Shown in pieces: positions 37,308 through 45,957 of a stretch of DNA of 64,000 nt. The stretch covers positions 1-64,000 of the forward strand of contig MHBF01000026.1 in assembly GCA_001803225.1 (NCBI GenBank). The letters run 5' to 3'. This DNA comes from Lentisphaerae bacterium GWF2_44_16 (lineage in GTDB: Bacteria; Verrucomicrobiota; Lentisphaeria; Victivallales; GWF2-45-14). Position 1 is the first letter of the stretch; the number at the start of each line of letters is the position of its first letter. Below the pieces are notes generated by a model that did no database searches, had not been told where the DNA came from, and was given only the letters and a program-made list of their open reading frames with translations. Made by a program: the position numbers and the translations under genes.

Positions 37308-38168
37308 TCAGAAATCGAGGAAGTACATTCTGATTTTGCCTTTGCCTTTTACGTCTAGAAAACCTCTCTCGGTAAACTTGAAGGCGTCGCGGACATGTTT
37401 ATAGGTTTCTTCGGAAACATTGACTTTCATAGGCATGGAATTTGATTCCATCCTGGAGGCGGTATTTATGGTGTCGCCGAAAACATCGTATATATATTTT
37501 TCGACGCCGACGACCCCGCCGACAACTTTTCCTGTATGAACCCCTGCCCTTATTTCCCATTTTAACGGCGAGGAGAGGTTGCGTTTTTTCAGAAAGCTCA
37601 TCATCTCGACCGCCGAATTAAGTATGTTCAGGGCATTATCAGGATTATTGACTGGCATGCCGCAGACACAGAGATAAGCATCGCCTATGGTTTTTATTCT
37701 TTCGCAGGAATTCTTCTGTATGATTTTGTCAAATGCCGTAAATATATCATTGAGTTCGGCTATGAGAACAGAAGCCTCAAGCCTGCTCGACAAGTCGGTA
37801 AAACCCACTATATCAGAAAAGTAAACTGTAACTTCATCGAAGCATTCCGGCTCAGTCCGGCCAGTTTCCTTCAGTTCTTTCGCAACCCTGGCAGGGAGGA
37901 TATTCAGGAGGAGTTTTTCAGATCTGGCCCTTTCCATTTCAATAATCTCATTTGATTCAAGGAGTTTCAGATTGGCTTCGGCCATCTGGAATTTCTGCTC
38001 CTCAAGGAGCTCACTCTGCTCCAGAAGCTTTAGATTGGCTTCAGCCATCTGGAATTTCTGCTCCTCTGAGACATTATTCATCTCTTTTGTTTTTCTCGAG
38101 ACAAGAAAGAAAGTGACGAGATTAGAGGCAATCAGCAAAAGTGTCATTCCTATAAAAAACCAACACAT
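37308..38168 (-). CDS. Class III adenylate/guanylate cyclase with one TM and a duplicated coiled-coil linker
   Basis: VTVYFSDIVGFTDLSSRLE, RIKTIGDAYLCVCGMP, RAGVHTGKVVGGVVG, YDVFGDTINTASRMES. Confidence 0.92.
   Translation of the reverse strand: MCWFFIGMTLLLIASNLVTFFLVSRKTKEMNNVSEEQKFQMAEANLKLLEQSELLEEQKFQMAEANLKLLESNEIIEMERARSEKLLLNILPARVAKELKETGRTEPECFDEVTVYFSDIVGFTDLSSRLEASVLIAELNDIFTAFDKIIQKNSCERIKTIGDAYLCVCGMPVNNPDNALNILNSAVEMMSFLKKRNLSSPLKWEIRAGVHTGKVVGGVVGVEKYIYDVFGDTINTASRMESNSMPMKVNVSEETYKHVRDAFKFTERGFLDVKGKGKIRMYFLDF
37966..38080 (-). repeat. 63-bp in-frame tandem duplication (21 aa, three heptads)
   Basis: GCCATCTGGAATTTCTGCTCCTC at 37981 and again at 38044; protein EEQKFQMAEANLKLLEQSELL / EEQKFQMAEANLKLLESNEII. 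Confidence 0.85.
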
Positions 38169-38220
38169 GCAATCTCTACTCCATCGTTATTATGCTTGCA
38201 GAGAAACACAAAGCTCCGCG

Positions 38221-39333
38221 TCAGTGCTTAAAAAGAGCGCTGATCCCGTTTTTTTTAGGAGGAAGCGCGACAACTGTTTTCGCCAATATCATTTTTCGCT
38301 GAATGGAGACGAAATTTTTTTCTTTGTCCTGTTCCGCCTGATACTGATTAATAAAGTCGAGGATATGAGTTACGGTAGGACGGCTGGGCGGATAATAGCT
38401 CAATGCCTTCATTATCATGGCGCTGAGTTCTTCATTTATTTCAGGACGAAGTTTTCCGAGCGGATGGGGAGGAGCATATTCGACGGCATCAGGGTTCATG
38501 AGGTTTGTCGACGCGTCTTCGCTGTAAATGTCCTCAGAGTCTTTCCGCACTTTAATTTTTTTAATCCTTGAATATATGATTTCAAGTTCATTTCTCCCAT
38601 TGAAGGGATACTTTCCGGTCAGGAGAAAATAAAAAAGAGCGCCGTAACTGAATACGTCTCCGCGCTTATCCTCCACGGCGGTTTCCGTTTTCTCGGGACT
38701 GATAAAATACGGAGAAACAGAGGAGTGAATATTAAGTGTATTCTGTTTTTCCTCCTGTTTGTAGATAAAACGGGACAGAAAATAATTCTTAATTCTGACA
38801 TTGCCTCTCGCGTCAACATGAATATTCTCCGGGGAAATATCGTGGTGCGGAATATCCCTGTGATGAGCGGTGGCAAGCCCCATCGCGGCGGATTTCATTA
38901 TTTCGATAACATTCTCAATTTCAAGAGGAGAGTGAGAGTCTGAATTGTACGAGGACATGGAATATCCATCCATAAAGGGTTCAGAAGCAAAGAAAACGCC
39001 ATCCACTTCACCTGTGTTTATAATCGGACTGATATTTGTCTGCTTAAGCGCCGAGAGCAAAGCAGCCTCTTCCCTGGCGATTCTCAGGAGCGCGTCATAT
39101 TCGGGTATGGTATTATCCATTACAAAAACAGTTTCAGCCATGTTGCGGGAAAGATCAAAACCCTCATAAATGTCAAAACACGATTTTCGGCCCAGTGAAT
39201 TCTGAAGAATGAGATCTCCGAACTTTTTCGGCACTATCAGAAGAGCTCCGCATTCTGAACATTCACACTGAGTGAAAGCTTCAACTCCGTCAGCATCCAG
39301 GGTTTTAGCGCATTTACTGCATATAATCTCCAC
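38221..39333 (-). CDS. N-terminal zinc-ribbon + Ser/Thr protein kinase fold, predicted pseudokinase
   Basis: CSKCAKTL...CECSECGALL ribbon; HHDISPENI catalytic loop; GDVFSYGALFYFLLTGKYPF. Lacks a recognisable VAIK lysine (ETVFVMDN) and the DFG aspartate (KNYFLS). Confidence 0.82.
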   Translation of the reverse strand: MEIICSKCAKTLDADGVEAFTQCECSECGALLIVPKKFGDLILQNSLGRKSCFDIYEGFDLSRNMAETVFVMDNTIPEYDALLRIAREEAALLSALKQTNISPIINTGEVDGVFFASEPFMDGYSMSSYNSDSHSPLEIENVIEIMKSAAMGLATAHHRDIPHHDISPENIHVDARGNVRIKNYFLSRFIYKQEEKQNTLNIHSSVSPYFISPEKTETAVEDKRGDVFSYGALFYFLLTGKYPFNGRNELEIIYSRIKKIKVRKDSEDIYSEDASTNLMNPDAVEYAPPHPLGKLRPEINEELSAMIMKALSYYPPSRPTVTHILDFINQYQAEQDKEKNFVSIQRKMILAKTVVALPPKKNGISALFKH

Positions 39334-39494
39334 AGCCAGCCTCCTTTGGGATATACTGATTTATACTATAGGTTTTTTATTGAAAATACAAGCTTTTCCG
39401 AGAATATTTCAGGATTGAATCTCTGATATAAAGATTGTTTATCAGAAAAAACAATGTTATTTTAAGCGTAATTGGGAATATCAGGGAAAAATTT

Positions 39495-40082
39495 ATGAAT
39501 TTTCATGCGGCAGGCGAATATATTCTGAAGCGCCTTGAGAAAGAGCTTCCATCGAATCTTTATTACCATGGCATGAAACATACACTGGAAGTGCTCCGCT
39601 GTTCAGAGGAAATCGCCGAAGCGGAAGGACGCAACGCAAACGACATAATACTTATAAAAACAGCCGCGCTTTATCACGATTCAGGTTTTTTGGTCTGCTA
39701 CAGGGATAATGAACGCCTCGGATGTGAAATAGCGGCGGCCTCCCTTCCCTCTTTCGATTACACCGCCGCGGAGATAAAAAATATAGAAAGCATGATAATG
39801 TCCACCGCGCTTCCTCAAACTCCAAAAGATAAACTCTCTGAAATACTTTGCGACGCCGATCTTGACTATCTGGGAACAGAGGCTTTTTATCCCATATCAG
39901 CCGAATTCAGAAAGGAATTAAAGGAATACGGAACTGAATTCACTGAAAAGGACTGGCTGAAATTAGAGCTGGATTTTATGCAGTCGCACAAGTACTTCAC
40001 GCACACTTCACAGCAGAAGAGAAACGCCATGAAAAACAAACATATTCAGGAACTTAAAGCTTCCTATGAAAAATTTGACTGA
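39495..40082 (+). CDS. HD-domain phosphohydrolase
   Basis: YYHGMKHTLEVLRCSEEIAE...LIKTAALYHDSGF...CDADLDYLG gives the H...HD...D pattern. Start at MNFHAAG. Confidence 0.85.
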   Translation: MNFHAAGEYILKRLEKELPSNLYYHGMKHTLEVLRCSEEIAEAEGRNANDIILIKTAALYHDSGFLVCYRDNERLGCEIAAASLPSFDYTAAEIKNIESMIMSTALPQTPKDKLSEILCDADLDYLGTEAFYPISAEFRKELKEYGTEFTEKDWLKLELDFMQSHKYFTHTSQQKRNAMKNKHIQELKASYEKFD

Positions 40083-40102
40083 AATGAAAAGAGGAGATGC
40101 CA

Positions 40103-41095
40103 ATGGAAAGAATAATAGACAACGTTGAGTTCAAGGTTGTTAAGACAATTGCCGAAGGAGGAATGGGAACTGTCTATAAGGCAATGCAGAAGGGCGTTGA
40201 AGGCTTTGAAAAGACCGTCGCCATAAAAACATTGCTGCCGGGACTTTCCCGCGATCAGAAGTTCATCGACATGTTCATTGACGAGGCAAAGCTTGTAGCC
40301 AACCTTGTCCATGAAAACATCGTGCAGATCTACCAGTTGGGCAAATCCGAAGGCTCATATTATTTTGTGCTGGAGTTTGTAAGCGGAATATCCCTGCACG
40401 AATTTCAGGAATTCCATAATAAAATATACGTGCAGATGCCCCAGGAACTGGCTGTTTTCATAACCAGCAGAATAGCGCGCGGGCTGGCATACGCCCACAG
40501 CCGTCTCGATCAGACGGGAAAGCCGCTCAAGATAGTTCATTGCGATGTATGTCCCTTTAATATCCTGATCACAACAGAGGGACTGCCTAAATTGACAGAT
40601 TTCGGTATCGCCAGGGCGGCAAACCTCGCACAGGACAATGACAGCATATCAGGTAAGCTGCCTTTCATGTCCCCTGAACAGGCCGAGGGCAACGACCTTG
40701 ATTTCCGTTCGGACATTTATTCCCTGGGCATTGTGCTTTTCTATATGCTTACCGGCAACTGCACCAGAGACATAACCGCGGATTTCGATCAAATACTGCT
40801 GGCGGCTGTTGAAAATCATATTGACTGGGACAAGCTCCCCCTGGGCTTTGATAATGATCTTCTCAAAATTCTGAAAAAAATGATGGCAAAAAATCCGGAT
40901 GACAGATATTCAACCACTCAGGAACTCGCGAGAGAACTGGAATATTTCATCTATCGGAACGGTTACGGCCCCACCATAGTCACTCTTTCAGAGTACATGC
41001 GCAAGCAGATGCCTTACCTTTTTGCCATTGAAACACCCGAAACCGGGAAACAAATTCCAGGCAAGCACGAGAAAACCATGAAAATATCATTCTAA
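40103..41095 (+). CDS. Ser/Thr protein kinase (Hanks-type, catalytic residues present)
   Basis: IAEGGMGTVYKAMQ, VAIKTLLP, HCDVCPFNILIT, LTDFGIARA, PFMSPEQAEG, FRSDIYSLGIVLFYMLTG. GAGGAG precedes ATG 40103. Confidence 0.93.
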   Translation: MERIIDNVEFKVVKTIAEGGMGTVYKAMQKGVEGFEKTVAIKTLLPGLSRDQKFIDMFIDEAKLVANLVHENIVQIYQLGKSEGSYYFVLEFVSGISLHEFQEFHNKIYVQMPQELAVFITSRIARGLAYAHSRLDQTGKPLKIVHCDVCPFNILITTEGLPKLTDFGIARAANLAQDNDSISGKLPFMSPEQAEGNDLDFRSDIYSLGIVLFYMLTGNCTRDITADFDQILLAAVENHIDWDKLPLGFDNDLLKILKKMMAKNPDDRYSTTQELARELEYFIYRNGYGPTIVTLSEYMRKQMPYLFAIETPETGKQIPGKHEKTMKISF

Positions 41096-41159
41096 AGAGG
41101 CTTACAGGCTTTTCAAATGTAAATAAGTGACTTTTTTTTGAAAAAGTTGAAAGAATTTA

Positions 41160-41187
41160 TTGACTTTAAAAATAGTTTCAATATAAT
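41160..41187 (+). promoter_or_regulatory. Sigma70-like promoter, TTGACT-16 bp-TATAAT
   Basis: TTGACT 41160-41165, TATAAT 41182-41187, A/T-rich upstream sequence, 50 bp before the 41238 ORF. Confidence 0.7.
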
Positions 41188-41237
41188 ACAGCCGGATTTG
41201 GTTTTAAGATAACTTAGAAAAACAAAAAAATTGGGGT

Positions 41238-41507
41238 ATGGGTATGATTTGTCCTTATTGCGATATGGAAATAAGTGAAAGTGCGTTCGATCATGAAAAT
41301 GGCTGCTGTCCTGAATGCGGCGCCACAATCACTCCCGCTGATGTTCTGGGCAATACCAACAACGACGATGACGATGATTTGGACGCATTGGATGATGATG
41401 ACAATTATGACAGCGCGGACGACCTTGACGAACTCGGTGATTTTGATGATATCGAAGACTTGGATGATGAAGACTTCGATGATGACATGGACTACGACAA
41501 CAATTAA
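41238..41507 (+). CDS. Small zinc-ribbon protein with poly-Asp/Glu tail
   Basis: CPYCDMEISESAFDHENGCCPECG followed by an approximately 50-residue Asp-rich tail; bounded by its own promoter and terminator. Confidence 0.75.
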   Translation: MGMICPYCDMEISESAFDHENGCCPECGATITPADVLGNTNNDDDDDLDALDDDDNYDSADDLDELGDFDDIEDLDDEDFDDDMDYDNN

Positions 41508-41548
41508 GCGTTAAATAAAGTTCATTTTTACCTTTTTATTTTAATTTG

Positions 41549-41583
41549 CAGACTCTACTTTCAGGATGAGTCTGTATTTTTTT
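41549..41583 (+). terminator. Intrinsic terminator
   Basis: CAGACTC (41549-41555) / GAGTCTG (41568-41574), then TATTTTTTT. Confidence 0.8.
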
Positions 41584-41625
41584 CTACCCAATCTGATCAA
41601 AAAAAATCTTTTTTTGAAATATATA

Positions 41626-41675
41626 TTGCATTTGTATAAAAAATAATATATACTGGACTTAGTGTCACGCGTTAC
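41626..41675 (+). promoter_or_regulatory. Candidate nag promoter (TTGCAT-17-TATACT) with LacI-type operator-like near-palindrome GTCACGCGTTAC
   Basis: -35-like TTGCAT 41626-41631; -10-like TATACT 41649-41654; near-palindrome with central ACGCGT at 41664-41675. Confidence 0.5.
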
Positions 41676-41706
41676 CTTGAATGTTTTTATTTATAAAACA
41701 TTCAAG
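41676..41706 (+). other. Perfect 12-bp stem-loop in the nagB leader
   Basis: CTTGAATGTTTT - TATTTAT - AAAACATTCAAG. Confidence 0.7.
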
Positions 41707-41742
41707 TGTCCGCATTATTCAGATAAAAGATTGAGGTTGAAA

Positions 41743-42513
41743 ATGCAATGGCAAACAGTTTCAAATTATCAGGAAATGAGTCAAGTCGCCGCCACGCGTA
41801 TTTATAATCTAATAGCCAATGCCTCAAGCAGGAACAGGCGTATCAATATCGGGCTGGCCACAGGCAATACAATGATAGAGTTATACAATATACTGGCTGA
41901 TAAATTGAACAGGCATCAGATCAAATTGAATAATTTACACACATATAATCTTGATGAATATATTGATGACAGCGGAAGTATCATAACTGAAAACCATCCA
42001 TTGAGCTACAGAAAATATATGAAGGAAATTTTTTTCAGCCGCCTGGACACATCACTTGGTTTCAAGAACAGTCAAATCCATTTTCCCGATGCGCGCGAAC
42101 CGGCTGATTTCGACAGAGAACTGGCAGGAGTCGGCGGCTTGGATTTTCAACTGCTCGGCATCGGCTTTAACGGACATATTGCCTTTAATGAACCGGCAAA
42201 AATCAACTGTGAAGATTTCGCTGAATTACCATCGCGTATCGTAGCGTTAACGGCACTGACACTTGATACAAATGCCAGATTAACTGCAGACGGCAGACTC
42301 GACATCGTACCGCATCGTGCCGTTACCATGGGAATGAAGTCAATTCTCAACGCCCGCGAAATTCTCCTGCTGGCCTGTTTCCGTGAACAAACACAAGCTT
42401 TACGGCAAATGCGGCAGGAGAAAAAGGCGACACCGGAACTGCCGGCATCTTACCTGATTACGCATTCTAATTCAACTGTCGTATATACTTTTGATAAAAT
42501 AAAATTGGATTAA
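41743..42513 (+). CDS. nagB: Glucosamine-6-phosphate deaminase
   Basis: NIGLATGNTMIELYNIL, LHTYNLDEYI, HPLSYRKYM, LLGIGFNGHIAFNEPA, RAVTMGMKSILNAREILLLA. Start at MQWQTV behind GAGG. Confidence 0.9.
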   Translation: MQWQTVSNYQEMSQVAATRIYNLIANASSRNRRINIGLATGNTMIELYNILADKLNRHQIKLNNLHTYNLDEYIDDSGSIITENHPLSYRKYMKEIFFSRLDTSLGFKNSQIHFPDAREPADFDRELAGVGGLDFQLLGIGFNGHIAFNEPAKINCEDFAELPSRIVALTALTLDTNARLTADGRLDIVPHRAVTMGMKSILNAREILLLACFREQTQALRQMRQEKKATPELPASYLITHSNSTVVYTFDKIKLD

Positions 42514-42517
42514 GCGA

Positions 42518-43669
42518 GTGTACAAACTTCTGAAAAACTGTCATCTGGTTTCACCAGGAGTAGACCTGCGCAATGCGGCACTGCTGCTACGCTATGAATA
42601 TATCGAAAATGTTTACAGCTCCGGTTCTTTTTTACCTGACACAGAAGAAGTTTTCGATCTCGGCAATCGGCTCGTAGTGCCTGGTTTCATTGATATTCAT
42701 TGTCATGGCCGCGGCGGTGCGGATTTCTGTGATGGGACCCTTGACGCGTTCAATATTATCGGCAGGGGTAAACTGTCCGAGGGAGTAAGCGGATTTTTAG
42801 CTACAACACTGACAGTCAGTCAAGAGCAACTGGAAACGACTATCCGGGCGGCGGCAGAATATTGCAGGCATCCATCGGGAGCCAAACTTCTGGGGATTCA
42901 TCTGGAAGGGCCATTCATAAATCCGGAATGCGCCGGAGCTCAGAATCCTGCATTTTTATCAGAACCCGATATCGCCATTGTTGACAGGTTCAACAATATC
43001 TGTCCGGTAAAAAAGGTTTCTTTTTCGCCTGAACTCCCAGGCGGCACAGAATTTATCACCGCTCTTGTCGAGCGCGGCATTATGCCGTCAGGAGCACATT
43101 CGGCGGCGGATTATTCCCAGTTCCAAATCGCGCGGAATGCGGGAATGAAGCATCTAACGCATTTCTGTAACGCAATGAGCCCGTTGCATCATCTTCGTTT
43201 TGGGATGGTCGGCGGAGGGTTGCGCTCACCTGACATTTATGTTGAAATTATTGCGGACGGTATTCATTTGTGCGATGAAATGATTGAATTGATTTTCACT
43301 CTCAAAACGGCAGACCGTATAATGCTTATCACTGACGCCATGCGGGCATCCTCCATGCCGGACGGCAATTATGATCTGGGAGGCTTGCCCGTAAAAGTTA
43401 TAAAAGGAAAGGCACAGCTTGAGAATGGCACAGTGGCTGGAAGCACATTGCAAATGCATCAGGCGTTGCACAGAGTGCACAAACTCACGTCACTGCCACT
43501 TTCCGAGCTCATTAAAACCAGCGCATGGAACCAGGCCCATTCGCTGAATATCCAGAGCATCGGAAAGCTGGAAAAGGGATATCGCGCCGATATCGTTGTT
43601 TTAGATGAAAACTTTAAACCACTGCAAGTCTGGATTGACGGGCAAATTAAAAAAGGAGCGGCAAATTGA
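42518..43669 (+). CDS. nagA: N-acetylglucosamine-6-phosphate deacetylase
   Basis: VPGFIDIHCHGRGGADFCDGT, LGIHLEGPFINPECAGAQNP, HLTHFCNAMSPLHHL, IADGIHL, LITDAMRAS. Confidence 0.92.
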   Translation: MYKLLKNCHLVSPGVDLRNAALLLRYEYIENVYSSGSFLPDTEEVFDLGNRLVVPGFIDIHCHGRGGADFCDGTLDAFNIIGRGKLSEGVSGFLATTLTVSQEQLETTIRAAAEYCRHPSGAKLLGIHLEGPFINPECAGAQNPAFLSEPDIAIVDRFNNICPVKKVSFSPELPGGTEFITALVERGIMPSGAHSAADYSQFQIARNAGMKHLTHFCNAMSPLHHLRFGMVGGGLRSPDIYVEIIADGIHLCDEMIELIFTLKTADRIMLITDAMRASSMPDGNYDLGGLPVKVIKGKAQLENGTVAGSTLQMHQALHRVHKLTSLPLSELIKTSAWNQAHSLNIQSIGKLEKGYRADIVVLDENFKPLQVWIDGQIKKGAAN

Positions 43670-44706
43670 GCATAACATCAAAAGACATTGCGAAGCTGGC
43701 CGGTGTATCTCGTTCGGCGGTATCAGCCGTAATGAACGGACATTACAATAAAGTTTCACTTGAGAAACGCGAAAAAATACTGGCAATAGCACATGACTTG
43801 CGTTATCGCCCCAATCCGGCCGCACTGGGACTGGCGAAGAAAAACACCAGAACAATAGGGCTCATTACAAGTCCCTTCATCTCCAATATCTACAGTGATC
43901 TGGTCAGCAAAATTTCGTTTATCCTGAATGAGAAAAAATACAGCTGTTCAATTATTCTGCCAACAGACACAGAACAGGAAATGGAAGCAATCAGCCGTTT
44001 TGAATCTTTCGGGGCTGACGGCATTATCGTGGCATACGCGCTGAATGATATCCGTAAACTGAGGAATAAAATTCCTATAGTCAGCATGTCGCCGCATCCC
44101 GGCCAATACGAAGTGCGCGCCGATCTAAAAAGCGCCACGGCAACTGCAGTCAAACATTTCAGGGAACACAAACAGAGAAAAATCGGTTTTATCTGTCCGC
44201 AGCTTTCAGTGGTACCCCAACAGTGGGAAGGCTATCTTGAGGCGGTCGGGAAAAAACAGGCCTACCGTCTTGAGGTAACCGGCAATCCGCGCTTAAATGA
44301 GGAATTCGAACATCTACTGAAGGATATCAATGTCCGCGCGTGGGTGGTGACAAATGATCTGCTGGCAGCACGGGTAATGCATTATATGATTGCACAGGGA
44401 TACAGTATCCCGGAAAATGCGGCAATCATAGGCTTTGACGGCGCGGCCCTCGCGGAAATCACGCCCGTTCCCCTCTCGACAATGGTTTTTCCGGCATCAA
44501 GGCTCGCTGAGGCCTGTGTTAAAATACTTCTGGATAAAATCGAGAATAACGATATCGGATTTAATGAAACGCCATTGCTGGTAGATCCCGTGCTTCATAT
44601 CGGGAGAAGCTGCGGCTGTCCAGTATCAGCGCCCGCGACAGTTCAATGGGCTGGACAACGCCTTACTTTTGACAACGATGAAGGTAAAAATGTCGGGACT
44701 ATTTAA
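43666..44706 (+). CDS. LacI family transcriptional regulator
   Basis: HTH TSKDIAKLAGVSRSAVSAVMNGHYNKVSLEKREKILAIAHDLRYRPNPAA; TTG start overlapping the nagA stop, behind AGGAG. Confidence 0.93.
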   Translation: MSITSKDIAKLAGVSRSAVSAVMNGHYNKVSLEKREKILAIAHDLRYRPNPAALGLAKKNTRTIGLITSPFISNIYSDLVSKISFILNEKKYSCSIILPTDTEQEMEAISRFESFGADGIIVAYALNDIRKLRNKIPIVSMSPHPGQYEVRADLKSATATAVKHFREHKQRKIGFICPQLSVVPQQWEGYLEAVGKKQAYRLEVTGNPRLNEEFEHLLKDINVRAWVVTNDLLAARVMHYMIAQGYSIPENAAIIGFDGAALAEITPVPLSTMVFPASRLAEACVKILLDKIENNDIGFNETPLLVDPVLHIGRSCGCPVSAPATVQWAGQRLTFDNDEGKNVGTI

Positions 44707-44735
44707 ACACAAAAAGGAAAATAAGCAGACATCAC

Positions 44736-45932
44736 ATGAAAACAAAAGATTTTTTTGAGGATATGCAAAAACGCTACCTCCGTGAATTGACTGAAAAAAT
44801 ACTTCCATTCTGGACAACTTACGCGATAGACAAAAACGGGGCCATAAACAATTCCATCACAGAAGATGGTGTTGTTCTCGGTAAAGATCGTTATTACTGG
44901 TGCCAGGGGCGCGCTTTGTGGACATTTTCCGCAGTGTATAATTACATTGAAAAAGAAGAACGCTGGCTGAATATCGCAGCCAATCTTTTCAATTATATAT
45001 GTAAGCATGGCTTTGATAAACACGGAAACTGCGTTTACATGACAGATAATGCAGGTAAGGTAAAAAAAGGGAACGTGAGCATTCATACCGATGCCTTTAT
45101 ACTTTATGGAATAGGGGAATATTATCGCGCGACTGGAGATGAAAAGGCAAAGGATTACATGCTGCGCATTTATGAAAACACCGCAAGGATGCTGAATGAT
45201 CCCGGCAAGATTCAGACATATCCGTTTGATACTCCCGAAGGACTTCGCGCGCATAGTGTACATATGGTATTCGCGCACCTCTACTACAAAACCGGAGTTT
45301 ATCTTGATGACCGCAGGATAAAAGAACATGGACTCAAGTTGGCGGAGGAACTTCTTATTCTTTTTTATAACGGACAAAAAGACGCGCTTCTGGAGTTCTG
45401 CATATTTGATCCGGTCAAAGCCGCAAAAAACAGTGAATACCTGGACATATATAATTTTGGACACGGGATTGAGGCCATGTGGTTTCTCATGGATATTTCC
45501 AGCAACGAAAAGGATTTCTCGCTGATGGATATAATCCTGCGCATTCTGCGGCAAAATCTTGAACGCGGATGGGACCGGGAGTATGGCGGTATCCTGCTTT
45601 ATGCAAAAATGCGCGGACTGGAAATTGATTATTCAGTATGTCCCGACAAAAAACCGTCCTGGTCGCATAATGAAGCAATGGTTGCGCTCCTTTACGCATA
45701 TTTTCTAACCGGCAATGAGTTCTGGCTTGACTGGCACAAAAAAATGGATGAATTTGTATTCCGGGTTTTTCCGAATAAACACCTTGAGTGGACTAACTGG
45801 TTTGACCGTTCCTGCAAGCACCCGATACCGGCACAAAAAGGGCTTGAAATAAAATGCAACTTTCATACGCCGAGAGCGCTGATTATGCAGATATTGCTTT
45901 GTGGAAAAATACTTTCAAACTTACAAAAATAA
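44736..45932 (+). CDS. AGE (N-acylglucosamine 2-epimerase) family protein
   Basis: LPFWTTYAIDKNGAINNSITEDG...YYWCQGRALWTFSAVYN; FDRSCKHPIPAQKGLEIKCNFHTPRALI. Confidence 0.82.
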   Translation: MKTKDFFEDMQKRYLRELTEKILPFWTTYAIDKNGAINNSITEDGVVLGKDRYYWCQGRALWTFSAVYNYIEKEERWLNIAANLFNYICKHGFDKHGNCVYMTDNAGKVKKGNVSIHTDAFILYGIGEYYRATGDEKAKDYMLRIYENTARMLNDPGKIQTYPFDTPEGLRAHSVHMVFAHLYYKTGVYLDDRRIKEHGLKLAEELLILFYNGQKDALLEFCIFDPVKAAKNSEYLDIYNFGHGIEAMWFLMDISSNEKDFSLMDIILRILRQNLERGWDREYGGILLYAKMRGLEIDYSVCPDKKPSWSHNEAMVALLYAYFLTGNEFWLDWHKKMDEFVFRVFPNKHLEWTNWFDRSCKHPIPAQKGLEIKCNFHTPRALIMQILLCGKILSNLQK

Positions 45933-45957
45933 AATTAAACCATGAGAGAAAAAAACA

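Noticed and set aside
37966-38080. Short repeats that could suggest a CRISPR array
   Set aside because: Only two units, in-frame within a coiled-coil coding region, no spacers and no cas genes.
41275-41514. 79-aa Met/Thr-rich ORF overlapping the zinc-ribbon gene
   Set aside because: Frame-shifted reading of GAT/GAC-rich codons (ATG ATG ACT); composition artefact.
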